Shown piece by piece: positions 1-11,294 of a stretch of 64,000 nt of DNA. The stretch spans positions 1 to 64,000 of the forward strand of contig AJWJ01000052.1 in NCBI GenBank assembly GCA_000277445.1, given 5' to 3'. The stretch's first letter is position 1, and every line of letters starts with the position of its first letter. The position numbers were made by a program, and so were the translations under genes. Origin of the DNA: Polysphondylium violaceum. Lineage: Eukaryota > Evosea > Eumycetozoa > Dictyosteliales > Dictyosteliaceae. The notes below the pieces were generated by a model, which saw only the letters and a list, made by a program, of their open reading frames with translations, was not told the origin of the DNA and did not search any database.

Positions 1-55
1 TTTTTTTTTTTTTTTCTTTGTTCTCAACACGATACATACATATATAATTTAAAAC

Positions 56-1117
56 ATGTCTGACGAAGGTAATATCTATAGATATATTAGAAAAGTCTTT
101 TTTTTTTCTTTTTACAATATGTTTTAAAAAAAAAAAAAAAAAAAACCTAACATACAGATATCCTAACCAATTTTTTTTTTTACTATAGTTATTGATGTTT
201 CACCAATTCAATCTACTGAAGTTTTAAAGAGAGTTAACGCTCTTCTTTCTCTTCAAGACAAGACTCAAGACATTTGTGATCAAATGGAAAAAGAAATTGA
301 AGAAATCAAAAAGAAGTATGGTAAACTCATGGAACCACTCTTTGAAAAGAGAGGTCAAATTGTATCTGGTTCCCACGAACCAACTGAAGAAGAAACCAAA
401 GCCAAAGAAGAACACAGCATTGAAGGTCTCACTTCTGATGCCTCAATCAAAGGTATTCCAAACTTTTGGCTCAATGTTTTAAGAAACGATCCAGAATTTG
501 GTTTAATCATTCAAGAAAGCGATATTGAACCACTTTCCTTCTTAAGCAACATTGTCTTTGTTGACAATGAAACTGATGATGAAGAAAAAGAAAGCTTTAC
601 CGTTGAATTCCACTTTAACGAAAATGAATTCTTTACCAACTCTGTCATTAAAAAAACCTTTGACTTTTCCGAAGAAGCTATGGTTATTGAAAACACCCCA
701 ATTCAATTCAAAGAAGGTAAAAACTTTACCATTAAAAAGGTCAGCAAATCTGTTAAAGCCAAAGGTAAGGGTAAGAAACCAGCCAGCTCAACCAAAATTG
801 TTGAAGAAAAAGTCCCAGGTTTCTTTGCCGATTTCCTCTGTCCATCTGCTAACGAAGATGAAATTGATGAACTCAATGAAATCCAAAACGAATTTTGCGC
901 TAAACTCAGAGAAATCATTTTACCAAACGCTATTTTATTCTTTTTAGGTAGAACTGAAGAATTTACTCAAGGTTATGGTGATGAAGGTTATGATTTCGAT
1001 GAAGATTTTGATGATGAAGAAGATGATGATGATGAAGATGATGATGCTCCACCAAAGAAAGGAGGAAGAGCTTCAAATCCAGCCATCCCAAATAACCCAG
1101 AATGCAAACAACAATAA
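56..1117 (+). CDS. nap1: NAP1-family histone chaperone
   Basis: Nucleosome assembly proteins carry H2A-H2B dimers and help assemble and remodel chromatin. Two exons: 56-68 and 189-1117, intron 69-188 (donor GTAATA, acceptor ACTATAG). The join restores frame as MSDE-VIDVSPIQSTEVLKR. The product is 313 residues, within the usual NAP range (about 300-400). Seen: an N-terminal helix with many charged residues (about 15-75, dimerisation region), the family signature GIPNFWLNVLRNDPEFG with SFLSNI following, the beta-rich earmuff core, a basic KAKGKGKKPASS loop, and an acidic C-tail of Asp/Glu near residues 275-300, which in this family binds histones. It converges on the zinc transporter gene with about 250 bases between stop codons. 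The start is the first ATG, behind an A-rich leader. Confidence 0.95.
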
Positions 1118-1366
1118 ATGTTCTTTTAATTATTATTTAGTATCTTTTTTAAAATCATAAATTAAATATTTCTTATTTATTTCTGTTTTCTTGGATATTC
1201 AATAAGCTCAACTAACTAGCATTAGAAGATCTTATGGTAGAAGAAAAACATACTTTCCAAAAATGAAAAAATAAACTCAAGATACATCCTAACTCTTTGG
1301 AAACCAAAGTAAATAAATTTAAAGTATTAACACTACAACATAATAATTTATTATTTATTAGATATT

Positions 1367-3465
1367 TTATTGAGTAGAATCATCATCTTCTCCCCATCCA
1401 TCTGTATTGTGGCTATGATTGTGATTATGGTGATCATTGTCGTGACTATGGTTATGTTTGTGTTGATGACTATGTCCATGACTGTGATTATGGTCATCAT
1501 CGTTTTCATTGTGGTGATGATCATGTATATGTTCATGATCATGTTCATGTTCATGTTCGTGCTCTATTTCATCAGTATCTTCTTGTTGAACTTGATATTT
1601 TGGTACTTCATCTTCTTGGTCATGACTGTGGTGATGTTCTTGTTGTTGATCGTTGTTGTTGTTGTGACTATGGCCGTGATGATTGTTATTGTTGTTGTGG
1701 CTATGGCCATGATTATTATTATTGTTGTTATGACTGTGGCCATGGTGATCATGTTCATCATGGTTATGCTCATCGTGGTGCTCATGGTGATCATGATCAT
1801 GGTGGTCATGATTATGCTCATTGTGATGATCATGATTATCATGATTGTGATGATGTTTATGTTCATGATTTAATTGTTCTTGATTATGACTATGTTGATG
1901 ATTATGATTATGAATATGTTCTCTTTCGACTTGAACGGTGAGATCTTGAATAAAGGAAAGATGTTTTCTAACGGTAGAGGTAATTTCATGTTCTAAACAA
2001 TTTGATCTAACAATGACATTAATACTACCAATATAGGATCCACTTGAATGAGCCCAAAAATGTCTTTCATTACAATCCAAAACACCATTAATTTTTTGAA
2101 TCTTGATCATTGCAGAATCGATATCTTGCTTGATGGCATCTGGTGTAGTTTGTAAAAGAGTTTTGGCAGTTCTAAGTGCTACTGGTAAAACATCATATAC
2201 AATAATAGCTGCAATAATAAGTGAAATTAATGAATCTGAAATTTCAAGACCCCTATATTTATAATATTGAATGTATTAATACACCACCAACGACATATAT
2301 TAATTTCTATTCATCAATATTACTTACATTGTTTTACCAAGTAAAGATGAAAAGATAACACCAAGACTAGTGCAACTATCAACTAAAATATGATTGGTAA
2401 TAGTTAAAAGGTTCATGTTTCTAATTAAACCCTTATTTCTATTATTATTGGAATCCATTGGTGAATGTTGTCTCTTAAAGAAAAATAAACCTAATAAATT
2501 AATAATTAAACTAACAAATGCTAAAGATATAACTCTACCATGACTATATATGTATAGAATAATGATAATGATAATAATTAATAAATGACAAATAAGAATG
2601 ATAATATGATGATAAATAATACAAACTCATGAATATGAGGTGGTTCTAAAAGTCTTTCAATTGATTCTAAAAATAAAAAGAAAGAAACAAATAATAAGAA
2701 ACAACAGTTTGCAAAAGTACCCAATACTTCCCAACGATCATAACCATAGGTATAGTCTTGATTTGGTCCTTTTCTGCCAAAAATCATACCCATTAAACTA
2801 ATAATTAAACCAATACAATCAAATAATGTATGAAAACCATCACTGACAAGACCTAAACTTTCCAAATAGGCACCATAAAAGATTTCATATAAAGTGAATA
2901 TAAGCATAACAACTATCCAAATTGCCAACTTTTTAGCATCATTATCGTTTAAAAGATTATTTAGTAATAATTGAAATGAAACGTTGCCTCCATTTAAATT
3001 ATTATTATAAAATTGTTGTGGAGAAAATTGTTGTTGTTGTTGTGGATAATAGTTATTGTTATTATTATAATTATTATTATCATAGTTATTATTATATTGC
3101 TGTTGTTGTTGCTGTTGTTGTTGAGTATAATAGTTACTATAGTTATTATAATTGTTATTACTATTATTATCTTGTGGTTTAGAATTAATATCGTTATATG
3201 AGGCATAATAAGGTTGTGGATGACCTAAACGATTATGATGGTGATGACCACCACCACCACTATTACTATTATGACTGTGACCATGGTTGTTATATTGATT
3301 AGTGCTGCTATTAATATTGTAATCGTATACAGGAGAGCTAATAGATTGTGGAGATACTATTGTTGTTCCCGTTGATGGTGAACCCCCAACTACATTGTAC
3401 TGTGGTTGTTGATATTGGTTTTGATTATCATGATCATGCGAATATGGATCATAATTATCTTTCAT
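1367..3465 (-). CDS. ZnT5/7-like CDF zinc transporter with His-rich tail
   Basis: Cation diffusion facilitators export Zn2+ from cytosol into organelles in exchange for protons. Exons (minus): 3465-2627, 2543-2328, 2252-1367; introns GTTTGT..ATATAG and GTAAGT..ATATAG; both joins keep frame (PPHIHDHGRVISLAF and LLGKTMGLEISD). Product 646 residues. The N-terminal 170 residues are low complexity (Asn, Gln, His). Membrane segments follow, with the zinc-site motif HxxxD in TM2 (SDGFHTLFD) and again in TM5 (NHILVD), the pattern of the ZnT5/ZnT7/Msc2 branch. A normal CDF C-terminal domain is then followed by a tail of roughly 190 residues dominated by His with Asn, Asp and Glu. Most CDFs carry a His loop between TM4 and TM5; that loop is short here. 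Zn specificity is inferred from the HD-HD site, and the organelle is not shown by the sequence. Confidence 0.93.
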
Positions 3466-3829
3466 TTTATACCTTTATATATAAAATATCAAAGAGTCAG
3501 ATATAAATTGAAAAAAAATTATTAACAAAAAAAAAAAAAAAAAATAAAAAAAGTGATCACACCAAAACACTTCGTCAAAAATAGTGATTATTAATTTGAT
3601 AGGAACAGCTTACTTTTTCAAAAAATTAGTCCACCTTTGCCGGTGTTGAATTACTCAGCCTCTCATCCTAACAAAAGCCATATAAAGCTGTACTGATTAA
3701 TTTTAACCCTTAAGTGACTACTATAAAAAGTTTTTTCCCCACGACTTAAAAAACAGAATATCACAAATAAAGCAATTTAAAAAGTTCATTCTCGAATTGG
3801 TTTAAAAAGATTGTATATAATAATTAAAT
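3466..3829. other. Intergenic, upstream of zinc transporter
   Basis: Between the transporter start and the end of the PPR-like gene (both minus strand). It holds an A-rich tract at about 3510-3550 and a less AT-rich stretch at 3600-3740. I see no coding frame or RNA gene; it presumably holds the transporter promoter. Confidence 0.5.
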
Positions 3830-6228
3830 TTATTTAGTCTTATAGTTTGGATTCTTTTTGAAATTCTTATTTTTGTTTTTTAAAAAGTTCTTATTACCAT
3901 CATTTCTATCGTTACTAATTATTGTACTGTTGAAATTAATAATATCATCATTACTAATGTTATTATAATTATTATTATTATTATTATTACTCTTATTATT
4001 TTTACTATTATTTATATTACTATTATTATTTAAAACATCCATCTTATTAATTGGATTTAATAAAGTTTGATAAAGTTTTGGAATTTGAGATATATAACTG
4101 ATTGGAGTAATTGGTTGTTGTTGTGGAGTTTGTGAAATATAATCTTTTGGTTCAAAATCTCTTACAATCTTTTGTTTTTTCAATTTATCAAATGCTAATA
4201 ATAATTGATCATCGGGTGGGAAAAGACTTTTGGATAAATAGGTTTCATTTAAATAGTTCCATAATTGATCAATATCTTTGCCATAGATTAATTCATGTAA
4301 AACCAAATCATGTTGACGGTTTAAATCAAATTCTTGACTGTTTCTAAAATGATCTGCAATCTCTCTTAATCTTGTGCCCAATTGATATTTGGTTATGTGT
4401 GGCAATCTATCAAAATTCTTTCTATTACTAGTGTTTGGAGTGATCCAATAGTTTTCAACTTGTAAACAGAAATTATATTCACGTTGATAAACGTTATTCT
4501 CGATATTAATGCTACTGCTGCTGCTATCATCTGGTAAATATAAATATTTCTTTGCTGCAGAACTAAAAGCAATGGTTACGTCACTTTTAATTGGATAAAC
4601 TGGTCTTTTGTGAGGTGAGGGTTTGATTTGTAAATCAGATTTAAATAATAATTTAGTCTTGCAACTATCGATATAATATTGATTGACTGTAAATGATTTA
4701 GAAGATGATGGTGAACCACCAACAAATACACAATACCATTCCAATGCTTTATCAAAACGATTCAATTTGGTACAATAATCAAATATCCAAGTGGTCCATT
4801 CTTTTTGATAAATGGGTGCTAAAACACTTTTAAGTTTGGCCAAGTATTCATGATTGCCAACCATTAGTTGATAGAGTGCCAAATAAACAGAGTTCTTTCT
4901 TTGATGTAGTTTGTAGAGATGTTCAAGATCTGCTTGATTCTTGACAGACATGTATACCTTTTCAAGTTGATCCCACTTTAAATCAAAACGTACATACAAG
5001 TTGATAAGCTTTGTGTAATGGAGTGCCTTGATTGGATTAAATTTGAGACAATATTTGATAAATTGGGATATGGCTGGTAAATAATTACGAATATAATTGG
5101 CCTCTCTTGATTGTTGAGTTAGGTTACTAATATTATTGTTGGAACTTGATGATGATGATGATGGCGATGAGGACTTAAGTACATTTTCAATGATACTAAA
5201 ATACTTTTCAGTGTTGTCGACCAAATCGGTATGAATTCTACTTGCAAAATAATTATGCATATATATATAATTATTCTCAAGGTCTCTGGTGCTCTCTGGA
5301 TAATGGGATTCAACATAGTTTATCAACTTTTCCACAGATTCAATGGAACTCTCCTCTTTGGAAAGATTGGAAAAGAAATGAATAAATGTATCTTTATAGA
5401 GAAACTCTGATTTGTGTTGAATATTGTCGATAAAGAACTTTACAGCCTTTTCTGGACCATAGTGTTTAAGATAAAATAATAATATATTATAGAATCCTTT
5501 GGTTGCACTGTTGTTTGTCTCCATAAACAAAAACACTTGTTCGGCTCTATTGCCTCCTTTGAGTAAATCATCCTTTAACAAACTTGCCAACACTGTAAAA
5601 TAATCACTGGCAATCACAAATCTATTTGAATCACGAGTGGTATATTGTTTAAATTGTTGATCCAATAGTTCTTTTTCAATGACTTGTGTCGATAATAATA
5701 AATCCTTACTATCTTGACTAGTATTGCTTAATACTTTGCTCTCTTCATAACTAAAGAATTGTCCTTTAAATGTATTATCGTTATTATTGCTATTGTTGTT
5801 ATTTAAATTGGTGGTTTTACTATTTTCAAGATATTGACTAATCTTGTTATTTTCATTGATCAATGTATCTTTTAATAATATTATTAGATCTGGTTTTCTT
5901 AAACTTTGTTTAAAGCTAACACCTTTGCTCTTTAATATATCTTTAATCTTTAAAATTGTGTATTTACTTAATTCTGTTTCATCTATACTATTAAGACTAA
6001 TATTATTATTATTACTAATTGATGTTGATGCTAAAGTAGTATAACATTGATTAAATCTATTCTTTCTATATATTCATTTCATATGCAGAGATATTGGGTA
6101 TTAGATAAGCAATTCTGAAAAAACGACAACTACTATCTATCTATCTATTCACACATGTGATATACATACACTATTAAAGGTGATATCTGTGTTTGTTTAA
6201 AAAATCTTAAACTCCTCGAGAGTAACAT
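3830..6228 (-). CDS. SAP domain + PPR-like mitochondrial protein
   Basis: Two exons: 6228-6170 and 6065-3830; intron 6066-6169 (GTATGT..TATATAG). The first exon encodes MLLSRSLRFFKQTQISPLIV, a typical mitochondrial presequence: Arg/Lys rich, no acids, amphipathic. No in-frame ATG exists near the start of the large exon, so this splice supplies the start. Product 764 residues. Residues about 45-85 (LSKYTILKIKDILKSKGV..) look like a SAP nucleic-acid-binding helix-extended-loop-helix. The middle (about 130-470) is a helical solenoid with paired helices resembling pentatricopeptide repeats; the C-terminus is Asn-rich. PPR proteins bind organellar RNA and act in its processing or translation, so a mitochondrial RNA role is inferred. 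The PPR call is by pattern, without a profile score. Confidence 0.8.
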
Positions 6229-6378
6229 GATTAGATTGTGTGTGTTGTAATGTTAATATTACAACCTTTATTAATCGCCCCTAATCCTCTAAAGCTAAAA
6301 AAAAAAAAAAAAAGTTTTTTAAAAAAAATTTTGTCCTTGATTCAAAAATGACGTTCGTTTTATTTCTCGCTCATTGCC

Positions 6379-8562
6379 TCAAAGAAAAAAAAAAAAAAAA
6401 GAAAAAAAATTGATAGCGCTTGAAAAGTGAGATAGACATAAAAAGATTACAAAATGATTGAAAATCGTGTGCAAGTCTTGATCCCAAACCAATGAGTGGA
6501 TGATAAATGGAATTAGTATAGAGAATGATAATAGATAACTAGTCCATTGCCATGAAGAGGATGGTGAGCATGATGATGATGATGATGATGATGATAAGGA
6601 TCTCGTTGTTCGACTACTACTTGTTATTGTTTTCCTATTTTTTAAATTTGTTTCTATATAATATGTCATACTGATATTACTCATGACAGAGATAAATATA
6701 AATGCAACCAATTCCAAAGAATACCATCGATTGAGTACACCAGATTTAAATGTAAATAGATTGTAAAACATGGTATCCACATAGAGAATGATTGGCAGAT
6801 ATGGTATAATACCGGCCACCAATACACATATAATCAATTGAATTATAGTTATTATTCTCTTTATGATATGTTGATTACCACCACCACCATTACCGTTGTC
6901 TATATCATATATACTACTATTGTTATTATTATTACTACTATTATTTTCATTGTTATTATTACAATGAAGTAGAGTTGATAAAAAAGAAAATACTCTCGGT
7001 TTCATTCCCAAGTAAAAGCCAAGCATTGATAGTGGAACAGTGACGAAAAAAAAGACAGAGTATATTTTAAATATGATTGCTCTCTCTAATAAAATATTAA
7101 ATGAATAAAGATTACTCGTGGAAACTAAAAATACAATCAATAGATAAAAGGTAAAGAGGGCGGGCAAGAGAAATGATGAAAAACAACAACACAACAAGGA
7201 TTGATATTGGTGTATTTTGGTTGGATTTCGTAGTATTTTCATTGGATTATTCATACGACTGAATAGAATAAAGCTTGATAAAATGCCATTGAGTATCGAT
7301 GTCGATGGTATGCCCTTGACAATAATATCCAATATTTGTTTTTGTTTAGTTTGTTTGGAATAAATAAAATTACAAACTATGATCATACAAAATACAAAAA
7401 ACAATTGTAATCCTACTCCTACAAAGGCTGAATGAAATTCAATATATTTAATATGTGTTATTGATATTGTTGCTGTTGTTGATTGTATACCATTACTACT
7501 ATTGCTATTATAACTATCAAATTCTAAATCTATATCAGTATTATCATATGATGACGATGATGATAATGATGAAAAAGATAAAGATGATGGGGATGATCTT
7601 TTATCTCGTAGTTTAAAGTGAACGAAAACTATTATTATCGACAATAAAGATAAACCTATTAGACTACCCAATATTGATACTATTTCTAAAGTTTCATTTG
7701 AATCTGCTCTATATCTATTATCTCTATCTTCAAATCTTTCCAATGAGGGTGACCATTCAACTGAATAACTAAATGATATAGTTGTTGGTTTTGTATGTCT
7801 AATATCAATAACTTCTGGTTTTTCTGGTACTATATTAACTCTAACAATCTAAATAATTCATTAAAAACCATCATTAATACCCTACTTCTACAAGCTATAG
7901 AAAATACATAAACAAAGTAATTACATTTTGTTGATTGAATGATATCATAAATTTAAAATGCTTAAATAAAGTATAAAGTTTTCTATTTGGATGAGAGTCG
8001 AAATCATATATAACTTCACCTATCCTATTGATTGTAGACAACTTGTCTAAATAGGTATTTAAAATAAATTGATTTTGAATTGCATATATAAATAGATTCC
8101 TTTGATATTGATTTTCTATTGTGGTATTACAAATAAACTCATCTTCTATTGAAGCTATAATAGGTATATATAGATTAATATCTCTTTTAATAATAACAAA
8201 ACAACGATCTAATTAGATAAATAATTACTCGCAAATAAAAAAGGTAAGCCACTATCATATAGTTTTGTATTCTTATAAACAAAACTATCAACCAAATCCA
8301 ATTGTTTATAGTTTATCGGTATGGGACCACTTATATTTGCCATACACCATGGTATAAAATGAAAGGAATAGATCATTGTAGGACTATTGTATGGTACTAG
8401 ATTATTGAAATACAATACAACACTTTCACCATACATATAATTGTGAGGACCTACTCCACCATTGGTTCCATTGATAACATGAAATACATCCTTGTTGAAA
8501 AGATATGCACTAATAAATAGTATCGCTGTAACTATAATAACTAGCTTTTTTGTTAAACTCAT
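6379..8562 (-). CDS. Divergent TM9 superfamily (Phg1-like) membrane protein
   Basis: TM9 proteins (nonaspanins; Phg1 in Dictyostelium) act in endomembranes in sorting of membrane proteins, adhesion and phagocytosis. Exons: 8562-8229, 8154-7925, 7848-6379; introns of 74 and 76 bases. The joins give LPFLFATSIEDEFICN and SFNQQNIVRVNIVP, aligning with the conserved TM9 lumenal domain. Product 677 residues. Seen: N-terminal signal anchor, YGESVVLYFNNLVPYNSP (family GE.V.L..N...PY..P), SYSVEWSPS before TM2, GVGLQLFFVF, and VPLSMLGFYLGMKP. The C-terminal part has several hydrophobic segments. Odd points: the end reads NFFSFFFFFL from a T-rich tract, and the usual C-terminal KxD/E retrieval motif is absent. 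A low-complexity insert (about 7520-7590) lies after TM2. It may match the divergent phg1c type; that is unproven. Confidence 0.85.
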
Positions 8563-9052
8563 ACCATCTGTTTTTATTATTATCTATTGTTGTTAATTAT
8601 TTATCTATCTATTCTTTCTAAAAAAGAAAAGTGCTGGGAAAACCGATATGAAAAAAATTTGATAATGTTTTCGCACAATTTTTTTTTTTTTTTTTTTGTA
8701 ATTAGTCAGGAAATTACAAGATCCAATTAGGAAATTCAACTGTGCTGATACCAGCGAGCCAAGATAGAAAGCAAAGTTTAAAGGTACTTGCATTGAAGAT
8801 TTAAAAAAAAAATTTATTAAAGTTTGAGTGTAAGACATGTAATATTCTCCACAACTACATTTTCATCAGCTGTTTCTCTCTTTTGTGCCAAAAAATTTTC
8901 TTTTTCTGCACTCTGGAAATCTTGTGTGGGCATATATTGTAACAAAACATGTTAATATAACACAATCATCTATTATCACCTAGGTTAATAAAAAAGAGGT
9001 TGTAGATGTATTTTCAATATTATATATATTCTATTTTACACAAAAAGTTTTA
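8563..9052. other. Intergenic, upstream of TM9 gene
   Basis: Holds T/A homopolymers and, at 8700-8840, a stretch less AT-rich than its surroundings. A minus-strand open frame 8838-8605 (77 codons) starts here, but its second half is a poly-Lys run plus aromatic low complexity. It has no recognised domain, so I do not call it a gene. It may be leader or promoter sequence of the TM9 gene. Confidence 0.4.
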
Positions 9053-9302
9053 TTAAAACTTTCTCTTATTTAAAAAAGCCATTATTTCATCTGGTTTAGC
9101 ATAACAAAACTTTTCTTTGGCAATTGACAATTCTACTTTTGTTTCTGGAACTGGTTGTGGTTGTTGATTGATTTTGTTTTCTACAATTGGATCGTGTTGG
9201 TTGGATAAATCTTTAAATAAATATTCCTTACATCTTTCATATTTACTTAAAAGTTTCTTTTAAAATAGAAATGATAAATATTAATAAACTATCATAAATG
9301 AA

Positions 9303-9357
<55 letters not shown>

Positions 9358-11018
9358 GTAATAATAGTAATAATAATAATACATACTTCATCAAAGTGTG
9401 AATAACAAACTAAACTTGATTGATCTATATCTTTTTTACAAAATATACATTTGGAACATTTAATTGAATTTAAAATATTCTCTCTTTTCTTTGAAATGGT
9501 GGTATGATCTTTCCAAAGATCAGTGTAGATATTGCCTCTATTCATTCCATCTTGATTAAACTGTACGCATGATGTATACATAAAGAAATCCAACACCAAC
9601 CATAATCCATCTTTTTTACATTCTGGTAAATAAAATCTTTCCTTTTCATATTGATATGGTGACGCTGTCATTTCCATGTTATAAGGTTTAGTTTCAGTGC
9701 CATGGAATGCCAGCAATGGATTAAAATTACTTGTTACGGCAGACTCATCAACAAAAGATGTCCACGATGATCTGTGGATTGGAACAGTTAGTCTTTTAAC
9801 TAAATAATGACCAGACTCCCATTTTGAATCTTTTGGAACGTAATCTAAATTTTCAAACCCTTCTGTATGGTAATAGCTATATTCATTCTTTTTAATGATT
9901 TCCTCTGTATTGAAATTTGGTGTCAACTTGAAAACTCTAAAAGTTGAACAATTAAATCCAAAATGATTGGCAATCGTTGCATGAACCGCTGACACTGTTT
10001 TTCCTTTGATATTAATTGGATTACTTTGATAACTACATTCTCTGGATCTCATATATAAAATAATGGTATCCTCTTCCAACTAGTGATTTTTTTAAAAACT
10101 ATTAATATCATAAAATTCATCATGATAATGTATTTTAAAAAATAAATATTTACATCTTTATAAATAGTACAATTATCTCGCACTTTTAATGGATACTCTT
10201 TTGGTAAATTTTGTTTACTAGCGTCAATGTTCTTATTTGCAATAACTCTTGATACCTTTGGAATTACTTTTTCTTGGATGACCACTGGTATTGGTTCTGG
10301 TTCTTCTGTATCGGATCCTGAATCAAAAAGACTAAAGCCATTATCTTTTTTAATTGGAGGTGGTGGTGCAACATAATCATCATTAAATAAATCAAATTGA
10401 TTATTTGATTTATTATTTGAATTATAATCAATTGTACTAACTGGTGTGACAGTATTGTGATTATCATTAAATAAATCAAATTGATTGTCTGTATTATTAT
10501 TTGAATTATAATCAAATGTACTAACTGGAGTGGCTGTAGTATTATAGTCATTGTTATTATTTGAATTATAATCATATGTACTAATTGGAGTAACAGTGTT
10601 ATAATCATTATTTAAAGTTGGAATATCTGAATTATAATCATTATTTAAAACTGGAATTACTTGATTATAATCATTATTACTATTAAAATCATAACTAATT
10701 GTAGGAACTGTATATGTACTGTAATTATCATCATTATTATATGTATTGTTATAGTTATTGGAAGAATAATCATTATTATTATTATTACTATTATAATCAA
10801 AAGTATTATTTAATACAGGCACACCATTATGACTACTATCATCATCAAAACCCAATTCTTTTTTTCTTCTATTAAATTCATATTCAGAAATAAAACCAGA
10901 TTTATAAATATCTTCAAGTTTTTCTAAATCTGATTGAATGTCTAGTTGTAGGTGTGGGATGGGAGTGATTAGTTTTTAGATTATTATTTCTCATTATATT
11001 ATTTTACATACAATCCAT
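9053..11018 (-). CDS. Unknown protein: SHOCT-like N-terminus, Asn-rich linker, Cys cluster
   Basis: Four exons: 11018-11012 (7 bases, MDY), 10941-10154, 10079-9387, 9256-9053; all joins keep frame. Product 563 residues. Residues about 3-32 (YIQSDLEKLEDIYKSGFISE and on) resemble a short SHOCT-like helical module, often found as an oligomerising tail. Residues 35-190 are degenerate repeats of PVxxxDYNSNNN type. The C-terminal half is globular, with regions around YMRSRECSYQSNPINIKGKT and SGHYLVKRLTVPIHRSSW that I do not recognise. It ends with a CSKCIFCKKD..LVCYSHF cluster that could bind zinc, and a conserved-looking end (KPDEIMAFLNKRKF). Intron 3 contains a long AAT repeat. The ankyrin-myotubularin gene lies upstream on the same strand. 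I assign no function. Confidence 0.78.
9304..9380. repeat. (AAT)n microsatellite in an intron
   Basis: A near-perfect AAT triplet run in intron 3 of the SHOCT-like gene, interrupted by a few AGT units. It lies right beside the splice donor at 9381-9386. Confidence 0.9.
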
Positions 11019-11294
11019 TTTATCTATATATTATTTATTTTAATTTTTCTATTACTGATTAAAAAATCAAATTAAATCAAAAAATGCCATCCACCCATCC
11101 CTTTTATAAAAATATTGATCTTTTTCAAAATCACACCTTGTGCTAAAAATAATTTTGAAAAAAAAAAATGGAAATTTTTGAAAAAGTGTTTTTAGAAAAA
11201 AATTCAACGAATGGGTGACAAATTATACTAAATTTTTGTGAAAATATGAATAATGAATTGTAATTATCGGTGTTTATCCAACCCAATTTTGGAT

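Noticed and set aside
1370-1873. 167-codon hydrophobic ORF opposite the zinc transporter tail
   Set aside because: It is the antisense reading of His codons, which gives Met/Val/Ile runs; no start context or domain.
8209-8228. 20-base apparent intron in the TM9 gene
   Set aside because: Too short to splice; the same donor with an acceptor at 8155 gives a 74-base intron and a better TM9 match.
8605-8838. 77-codon ORF MSYTQTLINFFF..
   Set aside because: Half is poly-Lys and aromatic low complexity from homopolymers; no domain, and it lies in the TM9 promoter.
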